From NCBI RefSeq assembly GCF_022376445.1, contig NW_025955083.1, forward strand, positions 60,494-124,493: DNA of 64,000 bases. Direction: 5' to 3'. The DNA comes from Fomitopsis serialis (lineage: Eukaryota > Basidiomycota > Agaricomycetes > Polyporales > Fomitopsidaceae). Shown piece after piece: positions 22,101 through 32,229 of the stretch. Positions within the stretch are counted from its first letter, which is position 1; each line of letters begins with the position of its first letter. The notes beneath the pieces are model-generated. The model was not told where the DNA came from and did not search any database. It saw only the letters and a program-made list of their open reading frames with translations. The position numbers and the translations under genes are program-made.

Positions 22101-23052
22101 CATCTCACTGGCGAAGGATCCGTGGCGCAAGTCCAACCGCAAGGATGAGTACCCGCAGATGACCTCCACCGTAATTCGCCTTGAACAAATTCACGCTCAC
22201 ATGCTTTACATCCAATGGCGCCTCGACGGCCGCCCACGCATCGCATCCGCCCCCTCTCAAATCCCCCATAAGCTCCACCACCATCTCACGCGCCACCCGA
22301 CTTGCAAGTCTGTGCCCTTTTCGGCGGTCGAATCACGTTACGGTGCCTTCAACTTCGAGCACGCCCTCAAGGATTTCATTGTGCGTCACAAGCACCCCGA
22401 GTTGACCGGCCGCGAGCTCGCCGAACATCTCTCCGTGTACGACCTTCCTTTCCGCGCCGTGTCCATCTGGCACAAGGTCAAGTTCTGGAACCAGGATTTT
22501 TTCAGGCGCAGGAATGCACCTGAGACCCTCGATGTGATCCATGCCCGACCAAACTATCGAGACACCCAAGCCCGACTCGTCCCAGGAAGATTCGACACCG
22601 CGCTCGTCAACGAGAGAGATGGTGGGCACGTAGGGGTGGATGGTACGCAAACCTCTCCTCAGTAAACATTCTCAGAAACTTACGAGCGAATAGGCTATCG
22701 TGTGGGCCAAGTTCGCGCCATATTCTCACTGACCAAAAAGGCCCACGAGAATGTCTTCCATGGCGATCCCACCGTGCCGTCGCATTTTGTATACCTTGAA
22801 TGGTTCACCCGATTCAAGCCCCGTCCAGAGGCCAACCACCTGTTCTACAGCATCAAACGCCACAGAACGCAAGAAGGGGACCGCGTCGCAGCCATCGTCC
22901 CCTTGGAGGACCTCCAACGGAGCATTCATCTGGTACCGAAGTTCGGCCCTGTCAAGCCACCCGAGTGGACGAGTGACAACGTCCTCGATCTGTGTGACAA
23001 CTTCTACGTGAACTCATTCACTGATAGGAATACGTACATCACTGTAGTGTAG
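19146..23052 (+). CDS. Plavaka-type DNA transposase with N-terminal ubiquitin-like domain and zinc finger
   Basis: Seven exons (19146-19272, 19335-19526, 19597-19914, 19975-20561, 20629-20916, 20974-22642, 22694-23052) give an uninterrupted 1,179-aa protein. Residues 28-108 match a ubiquitin fold: YTIFVRPCAGRSIPI, TIADIRRLLVAKGVP, ISDIGAGPL, and a terminal LPGG (Gly107-Gly108). A CIGC...H...C cluster follows at about 122-146, then an acidic linker. The Plavaka core includes GATIIPLIISSDKTQLTQF, LTIGNIPKEIRRK and HPIFAAYVGDYPEIVLV, with a C-terminal YRVGQVRAIF block. Plavaka transposases are Agaricomycete cut-and-paste enzymes. The start may lie further upstream, because the frame stays open before Met1. 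I found no terminal inverted repeats. AATAAAA at about 23138 could be the polyadenylation signal. Confidence 0.9.
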
Positions 23053-24301
23053 TCGAATACACTCCGTCCCTTGCGATGTCCATAAGTGCCGGCCTCGCGG
23101 GCCTGAATAACAAGTCGTTGCGCTCGTCCCATTTGGAATAAAAGGGTCAGACACAAACTGCTTGAATGCTTCCACCCAAAATCCATTAGACACAACAAAA
23201 AATCGTACTTCGGACTCATTCTTGAAGCTCCAGAGGCTCCCTGGCCCGGGCGCACGCGTCGGCGCTTACTTCGACTTGTGGGCAGAACGCGCCTTGGTGC
23301 GGCACCACCACCATCCCACTATCTCATCTCGCTGCTACACCAACATATTCCCTCTTCGCTCGGCTTTGATCTGCCCAAATTCATGCTCATATACTGCCCT
23401 CACGTCGCCACCTCACCAACGACACGGATCAGCCCTCGGTGTCCCTAGCCAAGACGTGCACTGCCCGAGGACTTGTGCCGCACGAATGGCGATGCACTTC
23501 AAGCCGCGCGACATCATGCGAGTGGAAATCGCAGATAGCCAAGGGCGAGACTGGAAGTCGCCATCAGAAGGGCGAGAGGGCATCGAGCTCAGCTCGCTCG
23601 CAGAACCTCGAGAGAAGGATTTTGGTGCGTGGTTTGGTTGTATCCTGCTAATCCATACTGAGCATCCACTCAGACTTCGGTTCGCATGGACGAGCCCCTC
23701 CTCAGCCATCTCCACTGCCCCGTGTGTCCTCGACGACGATTACTTAGTCGATAGCCATGCCGGTGTCCTCGTCCCGGCGACCCAACCTCCTCTGGCCTGG
23801 TGCGAGACGCATGCTTCGGCTATGCCGGGTGACCGCGTTTGCAGCTCGCCAAGGGAGGCTGTGTCCTGCCACGAGGACACTGGCACTGCTATCTCCGCCA
23901 CCCACACAGGACAGTCGTTTGCGGCCGAGAAGACGATGTGGGAGGCGAAACCAGGCACGGTAAGTAGGTAACACTCGAGTTCTGAAAGCTCGCGCCCATC
24001 ACCTAGTATGCTGGCCACGCCATATACCCCCATTCTCTGACCTCGCCTACGTCGCCCGCTCGCAAGTGCCCACGGATAATTGGCCCCTGCAGACTCGCGT
24101 TGATGTACGCGTTGGGGATCGGCCCGGGTGACGCATCCGCGGTCTGCAGGCCAGTCTCTTCGCACGTCGTGAGCGGGCGGCCCCAGTTCAGTCTATCCCC
24201 GATGTTCTTTTTCATCCTCGTTAAATATATAACACTCATTTCGTTGAACTTTATAGTTCATATCTCCATATCCTCGCCTCGTGAGATGCGCAGACGCGGG
24301 G
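23053..24301. other. Gene-free stretch with one dispersed-repeat copy
   Basis: This follows the Plavaka gene. Open frames around 23,160-23,970 show no recognisable domain. At about 24,092-24,150 there is a diverged copy of the short segment also found at 3.4, 3.6 and 32.0 kb (GATGTACGCGTTGGGGATCG). Confidence 0.4.
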
Positions 24302-25186
24302 TCATCTATCCCGCTCATCCTGTCGCCCTCGCCGACCTGTCGCCCGCCTCCCGTCTTGCCCCTCCACGTACCGATTCCGTAGCCGCCGCGAGCGCAGGAC
24401 GAGCCGCCTCAGCACGAGCGCCCAAAACGCGGCTAGGCTCCCTCTGGGCCGCCTCGACCGCCTCTCCCACACCTCCGGGTCAACACCCGCGATGCTGCCG
24501 GCGGCCAGCGTACTGCACACGGTAGTCATCCGCGGTTCGACCTTTTTGCACGCCGACAAGACCTTCAATCCACTGCCCAACCCACTGCGCAGCTCCGTAC
24601 ATCCCACATCGCGTCCTCCTTGCCTCGCGTCACGCCCCAGCTCGCATCGCCACTGTGCCGCTTCGCGCTCGGGCTCGTGCCCCTCGATCAGCCGCATGAG
24701 CAGATCGACGTTGGCAGTCGCCCACCTGCCGTAGTCGCCGTGCCGCATCTCCGTGCGCACGTGGTGGAGCCCCCCGTGGTGCAGCAGGACGACCGCCAAG
24801 TGGTGCTCCTCCGAGAGCGTTGCCAGCCGCGCGAGGTACTGCGTGCTCGCGGACGCGATCGCCAGCACGTTCGACCGTCCGGGCATCGATGAGGCCAGCT
24901 TCGTCCACCTCGTGGCGTGCTTCAGCCCTCTCAACGGCAGAAGCACGGCGCCGAGCCCTGCCACTGCTCTCCGGAATGGCAGGATATTATCGGCCCGAGC
25001 AACTACATGAGTGCTGATTCCGTGCAGGTGTATGTATGCTGCCGCTCTGTTGCGCATCGCTCTGCTCACGCCCATGGCCCCGCCGCCCTTCCCGCCGATC
25101 GTCTTCCTGCACCCCAGTGCTGTCCAGAAACTCAGCATACGGGGGTACCAGAAGTGGCTGCACGGCGAGATACCCTCGCCACCCAC
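24302..25186 (-). CDS. Hypothetical protein, doubtful (294 aa)
   Basis: A single open frame on the minus strand in GC-rich DNA. The central part (about residues 75-200) looks more protein-like than average for this region, with alternating hydrophobic residues and SEEHHLAVVLLHHGGLHHV and HGDYGRWATANVDLLMRLIE. Neither flank is recognisable and I know no matching family. Other frames over the same DNA are also open, so it may be non-functional or a relic. Confidence 0.3.
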   Translation of the reverse strand: MGGEGISPCSHFWYPRMLSFWTALGCRKTIGGKGGGAMGVSRAMRNRAAAYIHLHGISTHVVARADNILPFRRAVAGLGAVLLPLRGLKHATRWTKLASSMPGRSNVLAIASASTQYLARLATLSEEHHLAVVLLHHGGLHHVRTEMRHGDYGRWATANVDLLMRLIEGHEPEREAAQWRCELGRDARQGGRDVGCTELRSGLGSGLKVLSACKKVEPRMTTVCSTLAAGSIAGVDPEVWERRSRRPRGSLAAFWALVLRRLVLRSRRLRNRYVEGQDGRRATGRRGRQDERDR

Positions 25187-25312
25187 CCGAACGTCCCAAC
25201 AAGCATCAGCACGGCAGCGGGACTCGGCGTTCCCTCCACAAGCTGATCGTCGCTCTCCCCACCAAGTCTTGGCTCGTCCGCTTCGACAGCGATATCCACA
25301 GCCCCATCCATC

Positions 25313-26146
25313 GTGCCGTCCAGGTCGATGTCGCTATCGACCACGAGCGCCACCTCCTCCCCCGAGGCACGGCGTGCAATGGAGAAGGGCAAGGCCCGCG
25401 AGCCCGACGCGTCCGAGATGCTCGCCGAATATCGGTTTCCGCGGACACCGTCCTCGCTGAGCAGCCGGACGCCAGACTCGTCGAGGGTCGCCAGTGCGCA
25501 CTCGAGCAGGCATGACTCGCCCGAGCTGTCGAGCAACGCTGCACGGAACGCGCGATTGACGAAGCCCAAGATCCCCACGGAGGACAAGGACCGCGAGAAG
25601 CACAAGGACCGCGAGAAGCACAAGGACCGCGAGAAGCACAAGGACGACCGGATCGCGGGCCTCATCAGGGAACGCACGCAGGAACAACATGTCCGCACAC
25701 GCCCGGCCGGACGCGCGCGTCGTGCAGCACCACGCGCAGGCGGCGGAGGATACGCACGCGCTGAGCTTCGCGGAGCTGTACGAGCCTGGGTTCGCGTGGA
25801 CGATGACGAACATCGATATTTTCCATACCTGCGCTGGGTTCGCGGAGACGGGGTGTGGCGCCAAGCCTGCCGGAACAAGATAGCGACCTCAGGAAGGAGG
25901 AGGAGGAGCAGCCGATGGAGGTCAAGGAGGCTCTCGCGGCTGCGAAAGTGGTTGAAGCTGCAACTGAAGTCGAGGGCGCCCGAGGCCGAGGAGCGCGGGC
26001 GCACATCACCCAAGTGCAGCGGGTGGACGAGCCGAAGGAGAAGGAGCACCGGGTGCGCGACAAGGACCGGGCGTCTCCAGGACACAAAGAGCGCAAGTCG
26101 GTGTGTGTTTCGAGCTTGGTTTGTAGGAGTATGCTGGGTTTGCTGA
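25313..26146 (+). CDS. Low-complexity basic ORF, doubtful (277 aa)
   Basis: The open frame is rich in Arg, Ser, Lys and Glu and contains a hexapeptide repeat DREKHK encoded by 18-bp DNA repeats. Parts of neighbouring plus-strand frames (LYEPGFAWTMTNIDIFHTC near 25.8 kb; an acidic MEVKEALAAAKVVEAATEVE near 25.9 kb) look as protein-like as this frame. That suggests either several spliced exons or a decayed gene. No family is recognised. Confidence 0.3.
   Translation: MPSRSMSLSTTSATSSPEARRAMEKGKAREPDASEMLAEYRFPRTPSSLSSRTPDSSRVASAHSSRHDSPELSSNAARNARLTKPKIPTEDKDREKHKDREKHKDREKHKDDRIAGLIRERTQEQHVRTRPAGRARRAAPRAGGGGYARAELRGAVRAWVRVDDDEHRYFPYLRWVRGDGVWRQACRNKIATSGRRRRSSRWRSRRLSRLRKWLKLQLKSRAPEAEERGRTSPKCSGWTSRRRRSTGCATRTGRLQDTKSASRCVFRAWFVGVCWVC
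25582..25647 (+). repeat. 18-bp tandem repeat, about 3.5 units
   Basis: AAGGACCGCGAGAAGCAC is repeated three times, followed by a partial copy. It reads as DREKHK in the plus frame and as a Val/Leu-rich repeat on the other strand. Confidence 0.9.
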
Positions 26147-26439
26147 TCCCGTGCGATGGAGCAGAGACACTCTCCCAAGTTCGCGGTGCACAAGGCAAAG
26201 AGCATCATGTCGGACGCGCGAGGAGGCGATCCTCACTGGCTCATGTTCACATCTGTTTCGATGAAAGTAGTAGTTTGATTACATTACATGATCCTCCTGA
26301 GACAGGAAACTGATGTAGTGCTAGTTACATGGCCTGGTGCGAGTCAGTGTCAGCTATGGCTTGCAGCATTAAGTGTGTAAAGCCAGGTACTAGTAAGTCG
26401 CTCAGTGATTTTAGTAAATTTGCGCCGCCAGCCTTTTCA

Positions 26440-26560
26440 GAAGGCGTTTACGAGCTGTTTGCACCGATTTGGAAGCCGTTTACACGGGAGGTCGCGCCGG
26501 ACCGATTTGGCGCCGATTCGCGCCACATTCGCGCAGGGGGGTTTCCTGATGGGACGGGTT
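26440..26560 (+). repeat. Dispersed repeat, copy 1
   Basis: It shares GAAGGCGTTT, GCACCGATTT, GCGCCACATTCGCGCAGGGG and GGTTTCCTGATG, in the same order and orientation, with 59,230-59,335. It is probably a fragment of a transposable element; its family is unknown. Confidence 0.7.
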
Positions 26561-29545
26561 CGCCGAGTCGCGGGACACGCCGACGCGTGCTTCAAGGGAC
26601 CCCGACTAGCACAAGGACGGTACATAGCGAGGAGTAGGGCGAGGAGTAGGGAGATCTGCAGAGAGGAGAGGAGAGTCTACACGACTCCGGTGAGCATTAC
26701 GGACCATCACCCACCACCCCCCTCACCCTGGCCTCCGAGTTACGCGCGCCCCGAACTTGACGCGCCCTGTTCTCGTTCAGCGCGCCCACCGCCTCGCCAC
26801 CCATCCGCTCGCTTGGCCATCAGCCCGCTCAGCATGCGCACCGGGCGCAGGAGCCGCGTTCAACGCGCCTGCGCCCCTCTAATTTCAAGTCATGCCCACT
26901 CGCCAAGTCTCCGTCCGCACCCCGATCGTCTTTGCTCGCAGTAGGCGGCCTCTCTGTCCAGTCGCCACTCCAACCACCTACGCTCCCGCCGCCCTCCTCA
27001 CGCCCTGGTCACGCGGAATCGCCGCGCGCTCGGTAACCTTACTAGTACCGCCCCCACTGCCTACGAGTTCGAGGTCGAGCGACCGCGCGACGTCAAACCC
27101 ATCGCGCAGAGCACGCCTGCGCACTTAGCCAAGCACCCAGAGGACGAACCGACGCTTGGGTGGATGGCCGCGAAGGGACGACTGGCGCAGACGGAGGAGA
27201 ACTGGAACGACTCCCATGAGTACCGAAGTCACTCGCCCTCAACCTCCCTCTCCTCTGCGCCGGCGTTCCGCATATCCTTCCTCACTCGACCCGCCTCCAC
27301 GTCCGCCATCTGTTCACGTCCGTACTCTGCACGCCAACCTCGAGCTACGCGCCCCCGTCCTCGTCCGACTCGCATCTGCCCGTTCAGCACGCGCCGGACG
27401 CAGGACTCTCCGCTCGGCGCGCCTGTGACCTCGCAGTGTCTCACCCAGTCGGCGACCCACCAACATGATCGCGCCGGCGCGCCCAGTAGTCCGTCCCTGT
27501 CTCCCCGAGTGCGCCGTGTTGGGCGCATGCGATTGCGTTCGATGTGGACGGGGGCGGCCACGATCAGCTACTGAGGTTCACGCAGGACCCCAAGCTGAGT
27601 GAGCAACAACCGCACAGGTTGTACCGCTCGCCTGCCACTCCAGCCGCATCCCTGCAGAGCTCGGCAGCAAAATTCAGCCCGCAAGCATCCATTGTAACTC
27701 GGTTCGTCAGTTTCCTCTTCTCTGCGGCTCGCTCGTTCTTGATACTGTTGACAAGGCGGACCCCAGGCTCGCCGCACTCGATGCGTCCACACTGCTCCTG
27801 CGCTTCGCCTGGTCGCGACTTCCCCGGCCCTCGCCTTAAACCAAATGAGTTTCACATCGGACTTCAACTTCCGCGATAACCACTGGCTCCCGACTCTCGG
27901 TGCGCCTGCGAGGTCATCTCCGTCATTTCGTCATCTCCATCGCCTGCCGACGTCGTCTGCGGTGGTCGCTGCTAGCCATTCATCTTCGTCGACAATCCGC
28001 TGACATGCTCATGAGCTCACTCAGCAAATGCCTCGCAAGCGGCACGGTCCCGGCCGGTGCAGACTCGCCGCCTATGACGACTCGTCCGACAAGCAGCAGC
28101 CCAGTGAGCAGGTACCGGCGGGCAGGAACTGGCACATCGAGCGCGATGCCGTGACTAAAGCGAAGGGAAGCGGACGAGACAGGGGGTGCCGAGGCAGAGA
28201 CACGCCGCGGCGAGCGAAACTCCGCGTAAGCCTCTCCGTTTGGCGCTGTGATACTCGCTCTGACCGTCCCATACGGGCTGACTAGGCGAGGGCACAGATG
28301 GCGCGAACGTGGGTGTGCGGACGTGCCGTACATGGTGGCTGACCGGTGAGTGGCCAGATGAGCAGTGAAGTCTGCATTTCCGGGCCAACGCGCCTGCCGG
28401 GCGCGTGCAGTCTCCAAACGGCCGAGTGCCGGACCGGGTGCTTTTCGGCATGCCAGTGTCGGAACAATGACGTGCGGGGACGGTTCAGCGGTACGCGACC
28501 TCTGTGCCGCGCTTGGTTTGGTCACTGACCTATGTGCAGTACGTGTCACCTCGCCCAACCGGGAGGATGTTCGCTGCGCTCGACCGGGGCCAAATACAAA
28601 TGTCCGACTGAGTCGGAGCTCATCAACCTTGCGCGGAGACACCGACTCACACGCAGAAGACGCGCAGAGTTGAGGGTGGGCACGAAGAGAGCCAGGAAGT
28701 CGGCAAGGGGCACGATGAGCGGCCACGCAAGACTGCTCGGTAGGGAACGCATACAATGTGCGAGGCGAAGGCCGTGAACAGATCGAGGAGAGAACGGGAG
28801 TGAGTGTCGACGCTGACCAGTGCATGTGGAGGCGCCGCTAACGTCGGTGGGCAGACCGGGATCGCGGCGGGCGAATACCAGCCCGTGAGCATCCCGTTTG
28901 GTGCCCTCTGACCGGGGCAAATGGGCTGGAGATTCGACCGGGCGAAGGCAGACGCGCCGCGAGCTCGTGCCGCGCAGCGATCGTCGAGGAAGGAAATGGT
29001 GAACGGCAGCAAGTGCGCCCGACGCGTTGCGGTCGCGCGTGCAGCTTGACCGGGGCAGATCGTAACTTGACATATCTTCCAGGAGGCATCGTACAGGTTT
29101 ATGGTTCGTACGTAGCACGGCACGCTGCGAGTCGGCGGCGCGAGTACTTGGCACTGGTTGGCCGGGACACCCGCGCTCGACATCTGCTAACCAAGACTGC
29201 TAGCTTTTCTGCTCGGAACCGGATCGGAAACGGACAAACATACCCTATGAGAGATGGCTGGACACCCGAGTGCGTCTCGTCGTTGACTGACCGGCGTGGA
29301 TATACCGCTGACGTCGGTGACCAGACCGGATACTGCGACGAATGTGTATCCGCGCATGAGCGCTGAGTCGACCGGGGGTAGGCGGATATGACGCGAGCGT
29401 CGGTAGTGCAGCGATCGTTGAGGGTGAATGACCAGTAAACCATCCGGTAAGCGGTCCGATCTGCGCGTCCAGGCCACGCGCCCTGACGGGCGCGCGAGTG
29501 TTGCGCGCGCAGGCTGTTCGGGGCAGCCCAAGTCGGAACCAAGAC
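26561..29545. other. GC-rich stretch without a supported gene
   Basis: Open frames abound but none gives a clear protein. A plus-strand piece at about 27,058-27,230 (YEFEVERPRDVKPIAQST, ...EEPTLGW-like) may be a relic exon. Between 28.3 and 29.4 kb a short motif, GACCGGGGCAAAT and variants, recurs loosely (about 28,342, 28,576, 28,910, 28,944, 29,048), giving the stretch a repetitive character. Confidence 0.35.
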
Positions 29546-30014
29546 TGGCGTGGAGGTGGACCCCCGCGGCCGCATCGTGATCGACGACGAGTACACCACT
29601 TCCATCTCTGCCGTGAGGTGCATGGGCGACGTGACCTTCGGGCCCATGCTCGCGCACAAGGCCAAGGAGAGCATCGCGGCGGCAGAGTGCATCAAGGCGG
29701 GGCACGGGCACATGAACTACCGCGTGATCCCGGGTGTCGTGTACGTGCACCCGGAGGCGGCGTGGGTAGGGAAGACAGAGCAGGAGTTGAAGAAGGCGGC
29801 GGTGCAGTACACCGTCGGTAGGTTGCCGTTCCAGGCGAACTCGCGCGCGAAGGCGGGCGCGGGCGCGGGCGCGGGCGGGCGGGCGAGTTCCTCGCGGAGA
29901 AGGAGGACTGACTGCATCCTGGGGCTCGTGCTCGAGTGCGGCGCGAGCGCGGAGGACGTCGCGAGGACGCGCCACGCGTACCCGACCTCAGTGAGGTGTT
30001 CAGGGAGGCAATGA
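29546..30014 (+). pseudogene. LPD1-like: Dihydrolipoamide dehydrogenase (E3) fragment
   Basis: The plus frame reads GVEVDPRGRIVIDDEYTTS, RCMGDVTFGPMLAHKA, CIKAGHGHMNYRVIP, VHPEAAWVGKTEQELKKA and VGRLPFQANSRAK. These are characteristic FAD-binding and interface segments of mitochondrial lipoamide dehydrogenase. After a GGGCGC-rich tract, CGASAEDVARTRHAYPT and a frame-shifted SEVFREAMMP match the enzyme's C-terminus, which carries the active-site His-Glu in the intact protein. The N-terminal half, with the redox CxxxxC, is absent. A stretch between SRAK and ECGASAEDV is lost or scrambled, and the frame is broken. The intact enzyme reoxidises lipoamide in 2-oxoacid dehydrogenase complexes; this copy cannot. 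Confidence 0.88.
29853..29886. repeat. GGGCGC simple repeat
   Basis: About 34 bases of GGGCGC-type hexanucleotide repeat sit exactly at the deletion junction inside the lipoamide dehydrogenase fragment. Confidence 0.8.
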
Positions 30015-30238
30015 TGCCTGCGTCCTTGAAGCCGAACCACTTGAGGAGCACAGGGGTCAGTGGCATGTGGAGGGCATGATTGCTGCGAAGATCGAGAGTG
30101 CGAGGCAGGTAGTCCCTAGCTACTTACCCTATCCTTGTTGTCGGCACGAGCATCTTGGGTTTTGCTGAAGCTGCAGTAATGTCTACTCTGTGTAAATTGA
30201 GAACATTGCTAGCTATGAAGACGAGTGATGAGTTACAA

Positions 30239-31843
30239 CTAAATGCAAATTGGGCAGGGATTGACACTGCAAATGTAATCGTCATCGAGGCAGAGGGTGC
30301 ATAGTTCATCGCCACAGCTGCTCTCGACGTCATCCTCCATACTCTCCACCCATTCCTTCTCCACAGTCGCAAAATCCTCGCCCTCAACATACTTCTGCCA
30401 GGTGGAGGCAAGGCGGGTACTCGTAACGAAGGCGATGCCAGCCTGCGCGAAAGGCGGAACATCGCACTTCCGATCCGAGCTGTAATCGAGCAGACTCGTG
30501 CCATGGTCGTGCTCAGGCATCCACGCGATCATCGTGTTGGGAGCCTGGCATACCTTGATGCCATAGACTGCCTCGTAGAAACTCCCTCCTGTCATACCCT
30601 TGCGGCGAGAAGTCGTCCAAGAGAACGCCCATTTCTGGGGCTGTTTCTCTCGATGAATGGCACTACAAGATATGCATCAGGACCGATTTAAGGAAATGCT
30701 GTAAGAGCACTTACCGCGCATAGTTACAACCAGCCACACCTGCAGGTGGTGCGAGTTCGGCATCATTGAACTCGACGTACTCGTCTCCGCACTCCACCAT
30801 ATAGATGCCTTTCGACTCCCGCGACTTCGAATTGGCGTCCATGCGACCCATCGAATTCTCGGAAAGGTACGACTCGAACGGAGCGAGGACCTCCTCAGGA
30901 AGGTGCGACTGGATCAGATTCCAGAAGAGAGCAAATACTGATGATACACGGAAGTCGTGCTCCCGTATGAATTCTGCGGTGTGTTTGGAGGAGCGGAGGT
31001 TCCGAGCCCAGTCGTACAGAGGGTGGCTGCGAGAACCAGCAGTGTAGCCGAGAAGCACAAGCTTCCCCGGGTCCTCGAGCTGGTGCACAAGTGTCAATAA
31101 CGAGCACAAATGAGACTCAAATATTGCCTGCTCACCCTGACTGATCTTCTCATATCAGCCGACTGCTCTGTCTCGCCATTTGCGTATGCCAGAACCTTCT
31201 TGTCCTTACAGAAGTCCCGGATTATGATCATGACGACCTTGCCTGTTTTCCTGTCCCGAAAAACTACACTCTCCTCCTCGTGCACAATGTGTGCGAGCTT
31301 CGAGGGGTCCTCCACGGCAATAGGGTGCCGCGTGTGGCGCCTGTCCGCCTGCTTGCCCTCCTCGATTCGAGGTCTCCACTGCTCGGCTGTCTCGGGCGAC
31401 TCAGCAACCCACCAATGGTAGTCGGGGTATGGCTTGGTGAGTGGGTCAACAAAAACCTCCGTCGTGTTCTCGTTGAGCCAGGCTGCCTTGCCGGCCTCAT
31501 CTAGCCTCCGCAGGCGCAGGCGCGCAGCGAGTTCCCTGCACATCTCCTCCCGCACTTGGGTGTTCTGCTTACGCAGGACAAGGGCGTTCTCGAGTTGGTC
31601 CGGAAGTTGCCGGGCCCGGGTGTGAGCACACCATCCCAAGAAACCAGCAAAGAGGTCGCCTGCGGGGGAAGGAATGCCAAGGGAGGCGAGTCGAAGGTGC
31701 AGCAAAGCTGTGAGTTGTAGGCGGGGATAGGGATCGCTCGAGCGAGCAAGTAACTCGAGAGCAGCCGCATCGCCACTGATGTCTTCGATGAGAGCGGAGT
31801 ATGCTGCTTTCCGGGCCTCTTTCTTTTCTTTCCGCGAAGGCAT
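30239..31843 (-). CDS. Conserved basidiomycete protein with weak 2OG-oxygenase-like C-terminus (498 aa)
   Basis: Three exons (31843-31136, 31079-30715, 30662-30239) splice into an intact frame starting MPSRKEKKEARKAAYSALI. The second exon has LLGYTAGSRSHPLYDWARNL and ECGDEYVEFNDAELAPP. The third has SWTTSRRKG, then AWMPEHDHGTSLLDYS and QAGIAFVTSTRLASTWQKY. This segment order is one I associate with an Agaricomycete family of uncertain function whose HGTSL region resembles a degenerate double-stranded beta-helix oxygenase core. The C-terminus has two CxxC-type pairs (CTLC, CPIC) that could bind metal. It is the only intact-looking gene between 23 and 36 kb. The function is not known, and the oxygenase suggestion is weak. 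Confidence 0.75.
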
Positions 31844-31994
31844 TGTGAGCCCTGAATGCAGATGAATGAGCTCTGCGTGGGCGGAGTCAGTGGAGTCTGG
31901 ACACGCCGCGCGGCCTACATGGTCACATGACCGAATTGGCGGTGCCACACTCGCCGCTGGGCGGCTCCTCGTTTTCCTCCCGCATTGTCGCAAA

Positions 31995-32100
31995 CGACCA
32001 CGCATCCCGAGCTGCAGATCTTTTGGCGGCGGTCATGCGTTGATGTTCGCGTTGGGGTAAGGCCCGGGTGGTCGCATCCGCATGATCGTCAAAGGAAGGC
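31995..32100 (+). repeat. Dispersed ~95-bp segment, copy 4
   Basis: It contains GATGTTCGCGTTGGGGTAAG, then GGCCCGGGTGGTCGCATCC. It aligns with the reverse complements of 3376-3470 and 3569-3660 over about 95 bp, and more loosely with 24,092-24,150. It lies immediately upstream of the fatty-acid synthase fragment. Confidence 0.8.
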
Positions 32101-32229
32101 TCGGCTTCACAAGATTTTGGTTGCTCTTGCCCAACTCGCAGCAAAGCCGCGGGAGCTGCAGGTTCAAACGGTCAAAGGCCGAGGTATGTTCTTGCTCGGG
32201 GAAATTGTGCTGCGCGATGCTAACGAATG

